The notes under the pieces are model-generated. The model saw only the letters and a list, made by a program, of their open reading frames with translations. It was not told the origin of the DNA and searched no databases. A program made the translations under genes and the position numbers. From Pantoea stewartii subsp. stewartii (GTDB taxonomy: Bacteria; Pseudomonadota; Gammaproteobacteria; Enterobacterales; Enterobacteriaceae), in NCBI RefSeq assembly GCF_008801695.1, contig NZ_VZPF01000006.1, positions 1-64,000 of the forward strand: a stretch of DNA of 64,000 nt, read 5' to 3'. Positions 1 to 9,965 of this stretch are shown here, piece after piece; position 1 is the stretch's first letter; each line of letters opens with the position of its first letter.

Positions 1-127
1 AATGGAGGCGAAGCGCCTCAAGGAGCCATGTCCGGTGTTTCACGCGATAGTGTCCATTAAAAAATGATGGACACTATTTTCCCGGAACCGGAGCCCGCTG
101 CACAGACGGTTTAAATGTGACGCTTAC
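1..127. mobile_element. End of an IS66-family-like insertion element, truncated by the window edge
   Basis: ptrB homology stops abruptly at position 128. Read on the minus strand, the inserted DNA starts GTAAGCGTC, and IS66-family terminal repeats characteristically begin GTAAGCG. The element continues beyond position 1, so its transposase genes, other end and 8-bp target duplication cannot be seen. The family assignment rests only on this terminal motif and the sharp break in ptrB. Confidence 0.6.
47..77. repeat. Perfect 11-bp inverted repeat in the subterminal part of the IS66-like end
   Basis: ATAGTGTCCAT at 47-57 and its exact reverse complement ATGGACACTAT at 67-77 flank a 9-bp A-rich loop. 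It lies about 50 bp inside the element end. It could be a regulatory hairpin of the element or the junction of a second small element. A second short hairpin (GAGGCG / CGCCTC) lies at positions 5-19. Confidence 0.6.
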
Positions 128-832
128 TTTTGAGGTGGTTTTATGAATGCTGAGGTGAAAGGTATCATCCTTTTCTTCATAAACCAGCTGGTCATCGCTT
201 TGTGGCGTGCCCAGTTCATGCCGCCAGAGCTGGTAAGACAGCAACGTTTGCGGATGCTTGCGCACATAGTAGAGCGTGCGTGAATCATTCGCCCAGGCAA
301 AGCTGGAAGAGGCATCATTCAGCACCTCAGGATACCAGCTCCCGTTTTCCAGATTGCGAAAGCGAATGCCGTACTGGCGGCGGGAAAGGAAATCTTCTGC
401 CAGGGCCATGACCTGATTGTCCGGGCTGATATGCAGCGCGCCCATGGTATAAAAATCACTGTGCGAAGCCCGCTGATTGGCATCCAGCAGCAATGTCCAT
501 TCATCAGTTTCCTGATAACTGGCAGGCTGCCGGTAATAGGCGGCATATTCGTTACCACTTTCATAACGGCTTTGGTAGCGGTAGCCATTTTTTACGTAGG
601 GAACGGAATGGTCCTGAGGCGGCAGTCGGTCAATGATCTCGTGGAGAATACGGTTTTGTAATGGCTCCTGTGACGCCATGATTTTCTGACCATAGTTGTT
701 CTCAGCACGCAGGTAGTCCAGCACATCGCTGTTTTCGCGTTTGTCATCACGCAACCAGTAGTAGTTATCGACCCGCGTCTCGCCATGCAGCGACATCTCG
801 TAAGGTATTTTTTTCGCGTCAGGTGCTTTCAT
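74..832 (-). pseudogene. ptrB: Oligopeptidase B (protease II), 5' part only, interrupted by an insertion
   Basis: The first ~235 residues match E. coli PtrB closely, with shared blocks such as [24 protein letters not shown] and [11 protein letters not shown]. This is the N-terminal beta-propeller part of a ~686-residue S9A serine peptidase that cleaves short peptides after Arg/Lys in the cytoplasm. Similarity ends after HKTTSK, where the frame runs into the IS66-like end and stops after 17 foreign residues. The catalytic Ser-Asp-His domain is therefore absent from this copy. The start at 832 (MKAPDAKK) has an AGG motif ~10 nt upstream; an ATG at 841 is an alternative. As in E. coli, yebE is the neighbour. 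Certainly non-functional unless the element excises. Confidence 0.85.
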
Positions 833-949
833 ATCATCCATCCTGCTGAACATCATCAACATTAAGGGTTGCACTAATGTCTTCAGATGCCAAGTCAGGG
901 ATAGTGATTATGAGCGTGTTCAGGGCCCTGTTACGGGCCCGGACATGGG

Positions 950-1594
950 TTAACTGGCCTTCTGCTGATCAATATCCTGCTGGATACCTTTTCGGACATC
1001 CTGCGGAATTTTTAGCGCGTCGCCCAGTGCCGACAGGTAGCTGCGCTCCATAAAATGATCAACATCAATGGCGGCACAGCTGAGAAAATAGAGTTCCAGT
1101 GCTTCTTCTTCATTTTTAACATCCGCCGCCAGCCATTCGGGGTCCAGCGGCCGCTGCATGGCCTGCTGGATCAGTTTCTCCGCATCCTGACCATAGCATG
1201 CCTGATGAATGTTCTGCTCAATCGTCGCACGTTCACGGTCATCAATATGCCCGTCGCTTTTGGCGGCAAACACCAAGGCCGTGACCAGTCGTTCTGCGCG
1301 CTGATCAACCGGCGTCTGTAACTCACCAAAACCCGGTTCGTCCTGATGGGTTTCACGCACCCGCTGTTTGTATTTGTTCCACAACACCGCGCCCGCTGCT
1401 GCCCCGCCGCCGATGATTAAGGCTTTGCCGCCATATTTAGTTAACAGCTTGCGTGATGATTTACTGGCCACCAGCAATCCCGCCAGGCCACCCAGCGCAC
1501 CGGGAGCCAGCATCTCACTCAGCCCGCCGCAGGATTTGCCGTCACCGCTCTTTTTTGCCAGTACTGATTGAATCTGTTGCAGCCAGTTATTCAT
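950..1594 (-). CDS. yebE: YebE-like DUF533 inner membrane protein
   Basis: A 214-residue protein of the DUF533 / TerB-like family, close in length to E. coli YebE (~219). The N-terminal 70 residues contain a glycine-rich hydrophobic segment ([10 protein letters not shown] and a Gly/Ala run ending GAVLWNKYK) that probably spans the inner membrane. The rest is an acidic, helical TerB-like domain with DGHIDDRE. Molecular function is unknown; in E. coli it belongs to envelope-stress-responsive genes. It lies between ptrB and purT as in E. coli, but yebF and yebG are absent. It diverges from purT, sharing a ~170-bp intergenic region. Confidence 0.85.
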   Translation of the reverse strand: MNNWLQQIQSVLAKKSGDGKSCGGLSEMLAPGALGGLAGLLVASKSSRKLLTKYGGKALIIGGGAAAGAVLWNKYKQRVRETHQDEPGFGELQTPVDQRAERLVTALVFAAKSDGHIDDRERATIEQNIHQACYGQDAEKLIQQAMQRPLDPEWLAADVKNEEEALELYFLSCAAIDVDHFMERSYLSALGDALKIPQDVRKGIQQDIDQQKAS

Positions 1595-1704
1595 TATTTA
1601 CTCCTGTTACCATCCAGAAACATCATCATTACCAAAAAGATGTCAGGAAACGTCAGAGCAGGAAAAGTAGCGCAAACGAGATGAAATGTGCGCAAGGGGT
1701 GAGA

Positions 1705-1720
1705 ACGCAAACGTTTTCGT
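1705..1720 (+). promoter_or_regulatory. PurR operator of purT
   Basis: ACGCAAACGTTTTCGT is an essentially perfect PurR box. It sits directly upstream of a good -10 hexamer (TATACT, 1722-1727) and 47 bp before the purT start, so bound PurR would overlap the -35/-10 spacer. purT is a known PurR regulon member in E. coli. Confidence 0.9.
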
Positions 1721-1766
1721 TTATACTGCGCGCGAATTTTGACTGGTTGACTGCTTAGGTGAAATG

Positions 1767-2945
1767 ATGACGACTCTCGGAACTGCGCTACGCCCTGCTG
1801 CCACGCGCGTCATGCTGTTAGGCTCAGGAGAACTGGGCAAAGAAGTCGCGCTGGAATGTCAGCGTCTGGGTGTGGAAGTGATTGCGGTTGACCGCTACGC
1901 CAATGCGCCTGCGATGCATGTAGCGCACCGTAGCCATGTGATAAATATGCTGGACGGCGACGCACTGGCCGCCGTTATTGCCCAGGAGAAACCAGACTTC
2001 GTGGTGCCTGAGATTGAAGCCATCGCAACAGAGAAACTGCTGGAGCTGGAGCAGCAAGGTCAGCGCGTCGTGCCCACTGCCCGCGCTGCCCGCCTCACCA
2101 TGAACCGCGAAGGCATTCGTCGTCTGGCCGCAGAGGAGCTGGCGCTGCCCACTTCAACCTACCGCTTTGCCGACAGCAAAGAAAATTTTGTCGCTGCCGC
2201 CGCCGGGATTGGTTTTCCCTGCATCGTCAAACCCGTTATGAGTTCATCCGGCAAAGGCCAGAGTTTTATTCGCGATGCCAGCCAGCTGGATAAGGCCTGG
2301 GATTATGCGCAACAAGGCGGTCGCGCCGGGGCGGGACGCGTTATCGTTGAAGGCGTGGTGAAGTTTGATTTTGAAATCACCCTGCTGACCATCAGGGCCG
2401 TTGACGGCATTCATTTCTGCGCCCCTATCGGTCATCGCCAGGAAGACGGCGATTACCGTGAGTCATGGCAGCCGCAGCAGATGAGCGACCTGGCGCTAAA
2501 GCGTGCCCAGCATATCGCGGAAACCGTGGTCAACGCACTGGGTGGCTATGGATTATTTGGTGTGGAGCTGTTTGTATGCGGCGACGAAGTGGTATTCAGT
2601 GAAGTCTCTCCGCGTCCGCACGACACTGGCATGGTGACGCTGATCTCGCAGGATCTGTCAGAATTCGCCCTGCATGTCCGCGCGTTCCTGGGGCTGCCTG
2701 TAGGGGCGATTCGCCAGTACGGCCCTTCTGCTTCAGCCGTTATTCTGCCGCAGTTAACCAGCCAGAATGTCCGGTTTGCGAATGTAGAAGCAGCACTGGG
2801 GGCGGGTTTGCAGTTGCGCCTGTTTGGCAAGCCCGAAATTGAAGGTCAGCGTCGTTTAGGTGTTGCTCTGGCCTGCGCCGAGACAACGGAAGAGGCTGTT
2901 GCGCGCGCGGTAGCCAGTGCGGCTGCCGTCAGCGTTCAGGGTTAA
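1767..2945 (+). CDS. purT: Phosphoribosylglycinamide formyltransferase 2 (formate-dependent)
   Basis: A 392-residue ATP-grasp enzyme that uses formate and ATP to formylate GAR in de novo purine synthesis, bypassing folate-dependent PurN. It is nearly colinear with E. coli PurT: N-terminal [15 protein letters not shown] nucleotide-binding fold, central [14 protein letters not shown] phosphate-binding loop and the [11 protein letters not shown] metal/ATP site. Two ATGs are adjacent (1764 and 1767). The second matches the E. coli N-terminus ([15 protein letters not shown]) and is better spaced from AGGTGA at 1757-1762. Regulated by the PurR box upstream. It converges with eda across a shared hairpin. 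Confidence 0.97.
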   Translation: MTTLGTALRPAATRVMLLGSGELGKEVALECQRLGVEVIAVDRYANAPAMHVAHRSHVINMLDGDALAAVIAQEKPDFVVPEIEAIATEKLLELEQQGQRVVPTARAARLTMNREGIRRLAAEELALPTSTYRFADSKENFVAAAAGIGFPCIVKPVMSSSGKGQSFIRDASQLDKAWDYAQQGGRAGAGRVIVEGVVKFDFEITLLTIRAVDGIHFCAPIGHRQEDGDYRESWQPQQMSDLALKRAQHIAETVVNALGGYGLFGVELFVCGDEVVFSEVSPRPHDTGMVTLISQDLSEFALHVRAFLGLPVGAIRQYGPSASAVILPQLTSQNVRFANVEAALGAGLQLRLFGKPEIEGQRRLGVALACAETTEEAVARAVASAAAVSVQG

Positions 2946-2952
2946 GTGAGTG

Positions 2953-2974
2953 CGGTGAGCCTGCGGGCTCACCG
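2953..2974. terminator. Shared hairpin between convergent purT and eda
   Basis: A 9-bp perfect stem (CGGTGAGCC / GGCTCACCG) with a 4-nt loop lies in the 37-bp gap between the two stop codons. Neither side has a strong T-tract, so it is a weak bidirectional terminator candidate. Confidence 0.5.
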
Positions 2975-2982
2975 TCTGCCCG

Positions 2983-3621
2983 TTAGCGGGCCCCCGCGAC
3001 GGCCTCGCTGGCCAGTTGCGTAATACGCTGCCAGTCCCCTGCTTCCAGCGCCTCGTTCGGCACCAGCCAGGAGCCGCCGATACAAAGTACGTTTTTCAGC
3101 GCCAGATAATCACGGTAATTCGCTGGTGAGATACCGCCCGTCGGACAGAAACGCACCTGAGGGAAAGGCCCACCGATGGCCTGTAGCGCTTTTACCCCGC
3201 CGTTGGCTTCGGCCGGGAAAAATTTAAACTCTCGCAGACCGTAATCCATGCCGGTCATTAATTCTGACACCGTGCTGATGCCGGGAATAAGCGGAACTGG
3301 CCCTTCAACGGCGGCCTTGAGTAAGGACTCGGTGATACCAGGGCTGATTACAAACTGTGCGCCCGCTTCCGTCACTTCCTGGAGCTGCTGTGTGTTCAGC
3401 ACCGTTCCCGCACCGACAATAGCCTCTGGCACCTGTTTGATAATGGCGCGTAAGGCATCCATCGCCACGGGCGTGCGTAAGGTCACTTCCAGCACCCTGA
3501 CGCCGCCGGCGACCAGCGCCTGAGCCATGGGAACCGCATGTTCCAGCTTGTTAACCACGATTACCGGCACGACCGGTCCGGTTTTCAGAATCTGTTCTGC
3601 ACTCGTTTTCCAGTTTTTCAT
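2983..3621 (-). CDS. eda: KDPG/KHG aldolase
   Basis: A 212-residue class I aldolase that splits 2-keto-3-deoxy-6-phosphogluconate to pyruvate and glyceraldehyde-3-phosphate and also handles 4-hydroxy-2-oxoglutarate. Visible motifs are the catalytic Glu in VLEVTLRT, the Schiff-base Lys in [11 protein letters not shown] and the phosphate-binding FCPTGGI. The start is the ATG at 3621 ([10 protein letters not shown]), matching E. coli, behind GGGGAAG; a GTG one codon earlier is less likely. In E. coli it follows edd in the edd-eda operon, but here edd is missing, so Eda may mainly serve hexuronate/pectin breakdown or glyoxylate balance. That role is inference. Confidence 0.96.
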   Translation of the reverse strand: MKNWKTSAEQILKTGPVVPVIVVNKLEHAVPMAQALVAGGVRVLEVTLRTPVAMDALRAIIKQVPEAIVGAGTVLNTQQLQEVTEAGAQFVISPGITESLLKAAVEGPVPLIPGISTVSELMTGMDYGLREFKFFPAEANGGVKALQAIGGPFPQVRFCPTGGISPANYRDYLALKNVLCIGGSWLVPNEALEAGDWQRITQLASEAVAGAR

Positions 3622-3775
3622 CACTTCCCCTGGTAAATAACATTGTGATCACTGCGCCGAAGCCTTTACAGCGCCAGTCCGGTTAACAGCACGACTACCA
3701 TACAGGATTCTCCGTTTCACCGTCCATCAACGGATAAAGTTTTTAAAACAGCAGTTCATTTTTGAGAGGTGGTGC

Positions 3776-3801
3776 AAAAAAAAGCCCGCATTATGCGGGC
3801 T
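3776..3801 (-). terminator. Rho-independent terminator of zwf
   Basis: An 8-bp stem AGCCCGCA / TGCGGGCT with a 3-nt loop, followed on the minus strand by a run of seven or more T, 10 bp after the zwf stop. It separates zwf from eda. Confidence 0.85.
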
Positions 3802-3810
3802 GGGAAGGGA

Positions 3811-5286
3811 TTATTCGAATTCATTCCAGGAACGGCCGTCTCGCGTGATCATCGCGACGGACGCCACCGGTCCCCAAGTGCCGGCCTGATAAGGTTTGGA
3901 GGAATCACCATCTGCGGCCCAGGCGTTGATGATGGAGTCAACGTAAGTCCAGGCGGCTTCCACCTCGTCACGGCGCACGAACAGTGCCTGAATGCCGCGC
4001 ATCGATTCCAGCAGTAAACGCTCGTACGCATCCGCCAGATGAGACTGGTTAAAGGTTTCTGAGTAGCTCAGATCCAGCTTGGTCGTCTGCAGTTTGTGTT
4101 TGTGATCCAGACCCGGCACCTTGTTCAGGATCTCAATGTCCACCCCTTCATCCGGCTGTAGACGGATGGTCAGTTTGTTCTGCGGTAACTCGGAGTAAGA
4201 GTCTTTAAACAGGTTCATCTCCGGGTTTTTGAAGTACACCACGACTTCAGAACACTTGGTCGGCAAACGCTTACCGGTGCGCAGATAGAAGGGCACGCCC
4301 GCCCAGCGCCAGTTGTCGATATCGACGCGAATGGCCACAAAGGTTTCCGTAGAGCTGGTTTTGTTGGCGCCCTCTTCTTCCAGGTAGCCGGGAACTTTTT
4401 TGCCCTGCACAAAGCCGGCGGTGTACTGACCCCGCACCGTTTTCTCACGGACATTTGTCTGATCGATAGGACGCAGCGAACGCAGCACCTTCACTTTCTC
4501 ATCGCGTATGCTGTCGGCACTGAGATCGGAAGGCGGAGACATTGCTATCATGGTCAGCACCTGTAACAGGTGGTTCTGGATCATATCGCGCATCTGCCCG
4601 GCTTTATCGAAATAACCCCAACGGCCTTCAATGCCCACCTCTTCAGCCACGGTAATCTGCACGTGATCGATGGTGCGGTTATCCCAGTTGTTCACGAAGA
4701 TGGAGTTTGCGAAACGCAGCGCAAGCAGATTCAGAACCGTTTCTTTCCCCAGATAGTGGTCAATACGGAATACCTGACTCTCATCGAAATACTCGCCTAC
4801 GCTGTCGTTGATTTCTTTTGACGTTTCCAGCGATGTGCCGAGCGGTTTTTCCATCACCACGCGCGCCGGTTTCGCATTGAGCTTGGCCATGCCGAGGCCC
4901 TGACAAATGGCCCCGAAGGTGCTGGGCGGCATGGCGAAATAGTTAATCGTGGTGCGGTTTTTCTGATCCAGCATCTTACCCAGTCTTGGGAAATGCGAAG
5001 TATCGTTGACATCAAGGTTACAGAAATCGAGACGGTTACTGAGCTTATCCCAGAGCGCTTCGTCAATCTTTTCCTTCATGAAGGTTTCTAACGCCTCACG
5101 CACCACTTTGGTGTATTCAGCTTTATCCCACTCTGCACGGCCAACGCCGATAATCCGGGTTTCTTCATGAATCTGACCCGCTTTCTCTAACTGATACAGC
5201 GAGGGCAACAGTTTACGACGGGCGAGATCGCCTTTGGCGCCGAAAATTACCAGATCGCATGCCTGGGCTATTTGTGTTACCGCCAT
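3811..5286 (-). CDS. zwf: Glucose-6-phosphate 1-dehydrogenase
   Basis: A 491-residue protein, the same length as E. coli Zwf. It oxidises glucose-6-phosphate with NADP+ to 6-phosphogluconolactone, opening the oxidative pentose phosphate pathway. Motifs: N-terminal dinucleotide fold [14 protein letters not shown], substrate/catalytic RIDHYLGKE, and EKPLGTS. RBS GAGGAAA precedes the ATG. In E. coli the divergent neighbour is the repressor hexR and the downstream neighbour edd; neither is present here, which implies altered control and no Entner-Doudoroff branch encoded at this locus. Confidence 0.98.
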   Translation of the reverse strand: MAVTQIAQACDLVIFGAKGDLARRKLLPSLYQLEKAGQIHEETRIIGVGRAEWDKAEYTKVVREALETFMKEKIDEALWDKLSNRLDFCNLDVNDTSHFPRLGKMLDQKNRTTINYFAMPPSTFGAICQGLGMAKLNAKPARVVMEKPLGTSLETSKEINDSVGEYFDESQVFRIDHYLGKETVLNLLALRFANSIFVNNWDNRTIDHVQITVAEEVGIEGRWGYFDKAGQMRDMIQNHLLQVLTMIAMSPPSDLSADSIRDEKVKVLRSLRPIDQTNVREKTVRGQYTAGFVQGKKVPGYLEEEGANKTSSTETFVAIRVDIDNWRWAGVPFYLRTGKRLPTKCSEVVVYFKNPEMNLFKDSYSELPQNKLTIRLQPDEGVDIEILNKVPGLDHKHKLQTTKLDLSYSETFNQSHLADAYERLLLESMRGIQALFVRRDEVEAAWTYVDSIINAWAADGDSSKPYQAGTWGPVASVAMITRDGRSWNEFE

Positions 5287-6089
5287 TTTCCTCTCCTCGT
5301 TGCAGGATAGTCCCGGTGGCGATGCATCCTGAGCACCGGGTCCATGTTGTTATTTACTTTCAGCACAATGTACTTTTTTCCCCAGACCAGGTAAACCAGC
5401 CCGCGGCGTCACCCTACTTACTCTGCGCGTAATTCGCGTCTGTGGTAGGTTGACCCGTGCGCTTTCGCTTATTTTTCTGTGTCAAAAATTGTCTGGCTGC
5501 AGCCAGTGCGATGCTGATTATGGCAAAAAAAAGGCCAGCCGACTTATCAGACCTTGCCCCGCGGCTGATTCTACAGGGTCACCCCGGCAGCATTGCCTTT
5601 CATCTCAGCATTTATCCATTCTAACAGATATTTACTCGCTATCCGGTCGGGATAATGCGCCGGTGCAACACTTGCCGCTTTACGCTTTTCGCTGTTTACA
5701 CCGGCTTCGTGGGCCAAACAACAGACAATGCCTTCCCCACCGGCAAACGAACGACCGCAACAGCCTGGTCTGTTACGCGCGGCCCGGCTGTAACTACGAT
5801 ACAGATGAACGGGCTGTTCATCCTGCCGCGTTGTGACACGCAGAATGGCTGCGTCACTTGCGTCTGGCCAATTAAGCTGGCGCTAGCGTCGAAGGGGGGA
5901 TGACTTCCTCGGTGAGTCTCAGTATTGTATCTGACAAAAGCGCCTTTACTGGACGTCTTCCGGGCGCAGTGCCACAGTTCTGACACACTCGAATGTATAA
6001 TAATACCTCTGTGTGGTAATCAGTATCTGACGGGCTAATACCTTAAAAAGTAACGATTCAGCTCAGTTCCAAAATTCAAAGGAATCTCT
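5287..6089. other. 803-bp non-coding region between zwf and pykA (hexR position)
   Basis: No frame here shows HexR (RpiR/SIS) similarity or a convincing start with ribosome-binding site. Short open frames on both strands have biased, non-protein-like composition. The right end must hold the pykA promoter and the left end the zwf promoter. A canonical HexR operator (TGTAAT-type palindrome) was not found by eye near either gene. Confidence 0.6.
5996..6001 (+). promoter_or_regulatory. Candidate -10 of the pykA promoter
   Basis: A perfect TATAAT lies 88 bp before the pykA start. No good -35 lies 16-18 bp upstream (best CACAGT), so it may depend on an activator or be an unrelated AT-rich match. 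Confidence 0.35.
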
Positions 6090-7532
<1,443 letters not shown>

Positions 7533-7566
7533 TACCGCTTTTCATACACATCTGTATTACCATTTA

Positions 7567-7602
7567 AACGCGGCTGCCTTGCAGTCGCGTTTTTTGTTTT
7601 TT
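7567..7602 (+). terminator. Rho-independent terminator of pykA
   Basis: An 11-bp stem with one G-T pair (AACGCGGCTGC / GCAGTCGCGTT), a CTT loop and a T-rich tail, 35 bp after the pykA stop. It isolates pykA from the following pump gene. Confidence 0.9.
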
Positions 7603-7616
7603 CATAAGGAGGCCAG

Positions 7617-8849
7617 ATGGCCCGTTATCAACCCATCCGCCAGTTGACCGGACGCGTGATGCTGTTTCCGCTGGCGATGGTGCTTTATGAGTTCGCCACC
7701 TATATTGCTCACGATATGATCCAACCCAGCATGTTGCTGGTCACCGCCGAATTCGACGTAGGCGATCAGTGGGTTTCCACCTCTCTCACGGCCTATTTGC
7801 TGGGTGGCGTGGTTTTACAATGGCTGCTTGGCCCGTTGTCTGATAAATATGGCCGCAGGCCTGTGCTGCTGTCCGGCATTCTGTTTTTTGCCGCCGCCTG
7901 TATTCTGACTACCTGGGTCAGCGACATTGAGCAGTTCGTCAGTCTGCGTTTCCTTCAGGGAATTAGCCTGTGTTTTATTGGTGCGGTCGGCTATGCCGCC
8001 ATTCAGGAAGCGTTCGAGGAAGCACTGGCCGTGCGCATTATGGCGCTGATGGCGAATGTCGCCCTGCTGGCACCGCTCGCCGGGCCTCTGGCCGGCGCCG
8101 CCTGGCTCACGGTCGGAAGCTGGCGCAGTATGTTCTGGCTGTTTGCCGCCTGCAGCGCCGTGGCGTTTATCGTACTCTGGCGGGTCATGCCTGAAACCGC
8201 CGGCGATCGTCACCAGTCCATTGCGCTGCCGGTGCTGGCGCGCAATTATGGCCGACTGATAAAAGATCGTCAGGTGATGTTTGGGTCCTTTGCCATCGGA
8301 CTGGTTTTCATTCCCATTCTGACCTGGGTGGCCCTGTCCCCGGTCATTCTGATGCGTGATGAAGGACTTTCACGAATGGAGTACGCCCTGCTCCAGCTGC
8401 CGGTATTTATGGCAATGATTGCCGGTAACCTGACCCTGAGCAAACTGGTTGGCCGGATGCCGATTGAGCAACCCGTGAAATTTGCCGCCTGGCCCATATT
8501 ACTCGGGTTAAGCCTTGCTTTATTTGCCACGCTGATAAACACACACAGCTATTTGTTGATTACCGCAGGATTAAGCCTGTACGCGTTCGGCGGCGGGATG
8601 GTGAATGCCGGACTTTACCGGCTGACGCTCTATGCCAGCGATGAAGCTAAAGGCAGCGTCGCGGCCATGCTGGGCATGATCAGCATTTTGACACTGGCTA
8701 CCGGCATTGAGCTGGCGAAGCACTTCTATTTTAGCGGTGGGGTGATCTGGTTTAGCCTGATCAACTTTATCAGTGGTGTCCTGTGGTTTGGCCTGATGCT
8801 GATGTTTCTGCGGGAACGCAGGCGTCACGCCAAAGTAACGCCCGTCTAA
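7617..8849 (+). CDS. MdfA/MdtM-like multidrug/proton antiporter (MFS, DHA1)
   Basis: A 410-residue 12-TM major facilitator resembling E. coli MdfA. It retains the membrane-embedded acidic residues of TM1 equivalent to MdfA Glu26 and Asp34 (YEFATYIAHDMIQP; Glu25 and Asp33 here), motif A (GPLSDKYGRRPVL) and motif C region with RFLQGISLCFIGAVGYA. Predicted to export lipophilic cations and neutral drugs, and possibly Na+/K+, in exchange for protons. Strong AAGGAGG at 7606. It sits between pykA and lpxM, where E. coli has no such gene, so it is a lineage-specific insertion or relocation. Substrates are unproven. Confidence 0.88.
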   Translation: MARYQPIRQLTGRVMLFPLAMVLYEFATYIAHDMIQPSMLLVTAEFDVGDQWVSTSLTAYLLGGVVLQWLLGPLSDKYGRRPVLLSGILFFAAACILTTWVSDIEQFVSLRFLQGISLCFIGAVGYAAIQEAFEEALAVRIMALMANVALLAPLAGPLAGAAWLTVGSWRSMFWLFAACSAVAFIVLWRVMPETAGDRHQSIALPVLARNYGRLIKDRQVMFGSFAIGLVFIPILTWVALSPVILMRDEGLSRMEYALLQLPVFMAMIAGNLTLSKLVGRMPIEQPVKFAAWPILLGLSLALFATLINTHSYLLITAGLSLYAFGGGMVNAGLYRLTLYASDEAKGSVAAMLGMISILTLATGIELAKHFYFSGGVIWFSLINFISGVLWFGLMLMFLRERRRHAKVTPV

Positions 8850-8853
8850 ATCA

Positions 8854-8876
8854 GAAAGGCCGCCATGCGGCCTTTC
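8854..8876. terminator. Bidirectional terminator between the pump gene and lpxM
   Basis: A 10-bp perfect stem GAAAGGCCGC / GCGGCCTTTC with a CAT loop and T-rich flanks, located between convergent genes. Confidence 0.85.
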
Positions 8877-8904
8877 TTTATTTACGAGGATAAAGCTCGT
8901 CTCG

Positions 8905-9852
8905 CTAGTAGGGTTCGACATCACCCGCTTTTCGGGTTTTAAGCAGTTTCAGTATCCAGGTATATTGTTCCGGATGCGGACGCACAAACACTTCTACCTC
9001 TTCATTCATCCGCCGCGCCAGTTGACGGTCATCCGCTTCGAGTAAGTCATCCATCGGCGGACGAACGTAAATTTCCAGCTTATGCCTTGCTCCGTTATAC
9101 ACCGGAAACAACGGCACGACGCGGGCGCGACAGACTTTCATCAACCGACCAACGGCGGGTAAGGTAGCTTTGTAAGTGGCAAAGAAGTCGACAAACTCAC
9201 TGTGTTCCGGCCCGTGATCCTGGTCAGGCAGATAATAGCCCCAGTAGCCCTGACGGACCGAACTGATAAACGGCTTAATGCCATCGTTGCGCGCATGCAT
9301 ACGACCACCAAAACGACGGCGGACACGGTTCCAGACATAGTCCACCAGCGGATCGCTCTGGTTATGGAACATCGCGGCCATCATCTGTCCCTCTGAGGCC
9401 AGCAGCATGGCCGGAATGTCCACAGCCCAGCCATCCGGCACCAGAAAAATCACGTTCTGCTTGTCGGCCTGCAGTTGATCAATAATTTCCCGACCGTGCC
9501 ACTCAACCCGCTGGCGGATCTGTGCCGGATCGCGCATACCCAGCTCGGCCATCATGGCCATGGCTTGCGGTGCGGTGGCAAACATCTGATCGACAATCGC
9601 GTCACGCTGAGATTCGCTTAATTCAGGCAGGCAGTAATAGAGATTGATGAGCGCACGGCGACGCGCGCCCTTCGCCAGCTTACCAGCAAACTTGCCGAGC
9701 CCTCCCAGAAGCGGATCGCGCACGCGAGGCGGCATCAATGCAATACCCGCCAGCGCGCCAATGGCCAGCCAGCTGCCCCAGTATTTTGGCTTTAAAAAAG
9801 AACGTTCAAAAACGGGAATAAATTCAATGTTATTTTTTTTACGGGTTTCCAT
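8905..9852 (-). CDS. lpxM: Lipid A myristoyltransferase LpxM (MsbB), catalytic His replaced by Asp
   Basis: A 315-residue inner-membrane acyltransferase, strongly similar to E. coli LpxM ([39 protein letters not shown]). LpxM adds the sixth acyl chain, myristate, to Kdo2-lipid A. An N-terminal hydrophobic segment (~25-42) anchors it. In the family the catalytic dyad is HX4D/E, present in E. coli as VPHGWAVD. Here the codon is GAT, giving VPDGWAVD, so the catalytic His is missing while the rest of the motif is intact. If real, the enzyme should be inactive and lipid A penta-acylated unless a paralogue compensates. mepM lies upstream as in E. coli, after its own terminator. Confidence 0.93.
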   Translation of the reverse strand: METRKKNNIEFIPVFERSFLKPKYWGSWLAIGALAGIALMPPRVRDPLLGGLGKFAGKLAKGARRRALINLYYCLPELSESQRDAIVDQMFATAPQAMAMMAELGMRDPAQIRQRVEWHGREIIDQLQADKQNVIFLVPDGWAVDIPAMLLASEGQMMAAMFHNQSDPLVDYVWNRVRRRFGGRMHARNDGIKPFISSVRQGYWGYYLPDQDHGPEHSEFVDFFATYKATLPAVGRLMKVCRARVVPLFPVYNGARHKLEIYVRPPMDDLLEADDRQLARRMNEEVEVFVRPHPEQYTWILKLLKTRKAGDVEPY

Positions 9853-9925
9853 GCACTCGCCTCAATCAATGACGGGCTAATGATAGTGGCGACGAGTAAA
9901 TTTGCAATCATCCTGCGCCAGAGAT

Positions 9926-9952
9926 AAAAAAGTCGACGGCCATGCCGTCGAC
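9926..9952 (-). terminator. Rho-independent terminator of mepM
   Basis: A 9-bp perfect stem GTCGACGGC / GCCGTCGAC with CAT loop and, on the minus strand, a run of six T. It lies 14 bp past the mepM stop. Confidence 0.9.
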
Positions 9953-9965
9953 GTTATCAAAGTAT

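Noticed and set aside
3640-3665. ATTGTGATCACTG upstream of eda as a CRP site
   Set aside because: Only one good half-site (TGTGA) with wrong spacing to the second.
5450-5986. Overlapping open frames on both strands in the zwf-pykA gap as a possible hexR remnant
   Set aside because: Translations are Cys/Arg/Pro/His-rich and show no helix-turn-helix or SIS motifs of HexR; no ribosome-binding sites.
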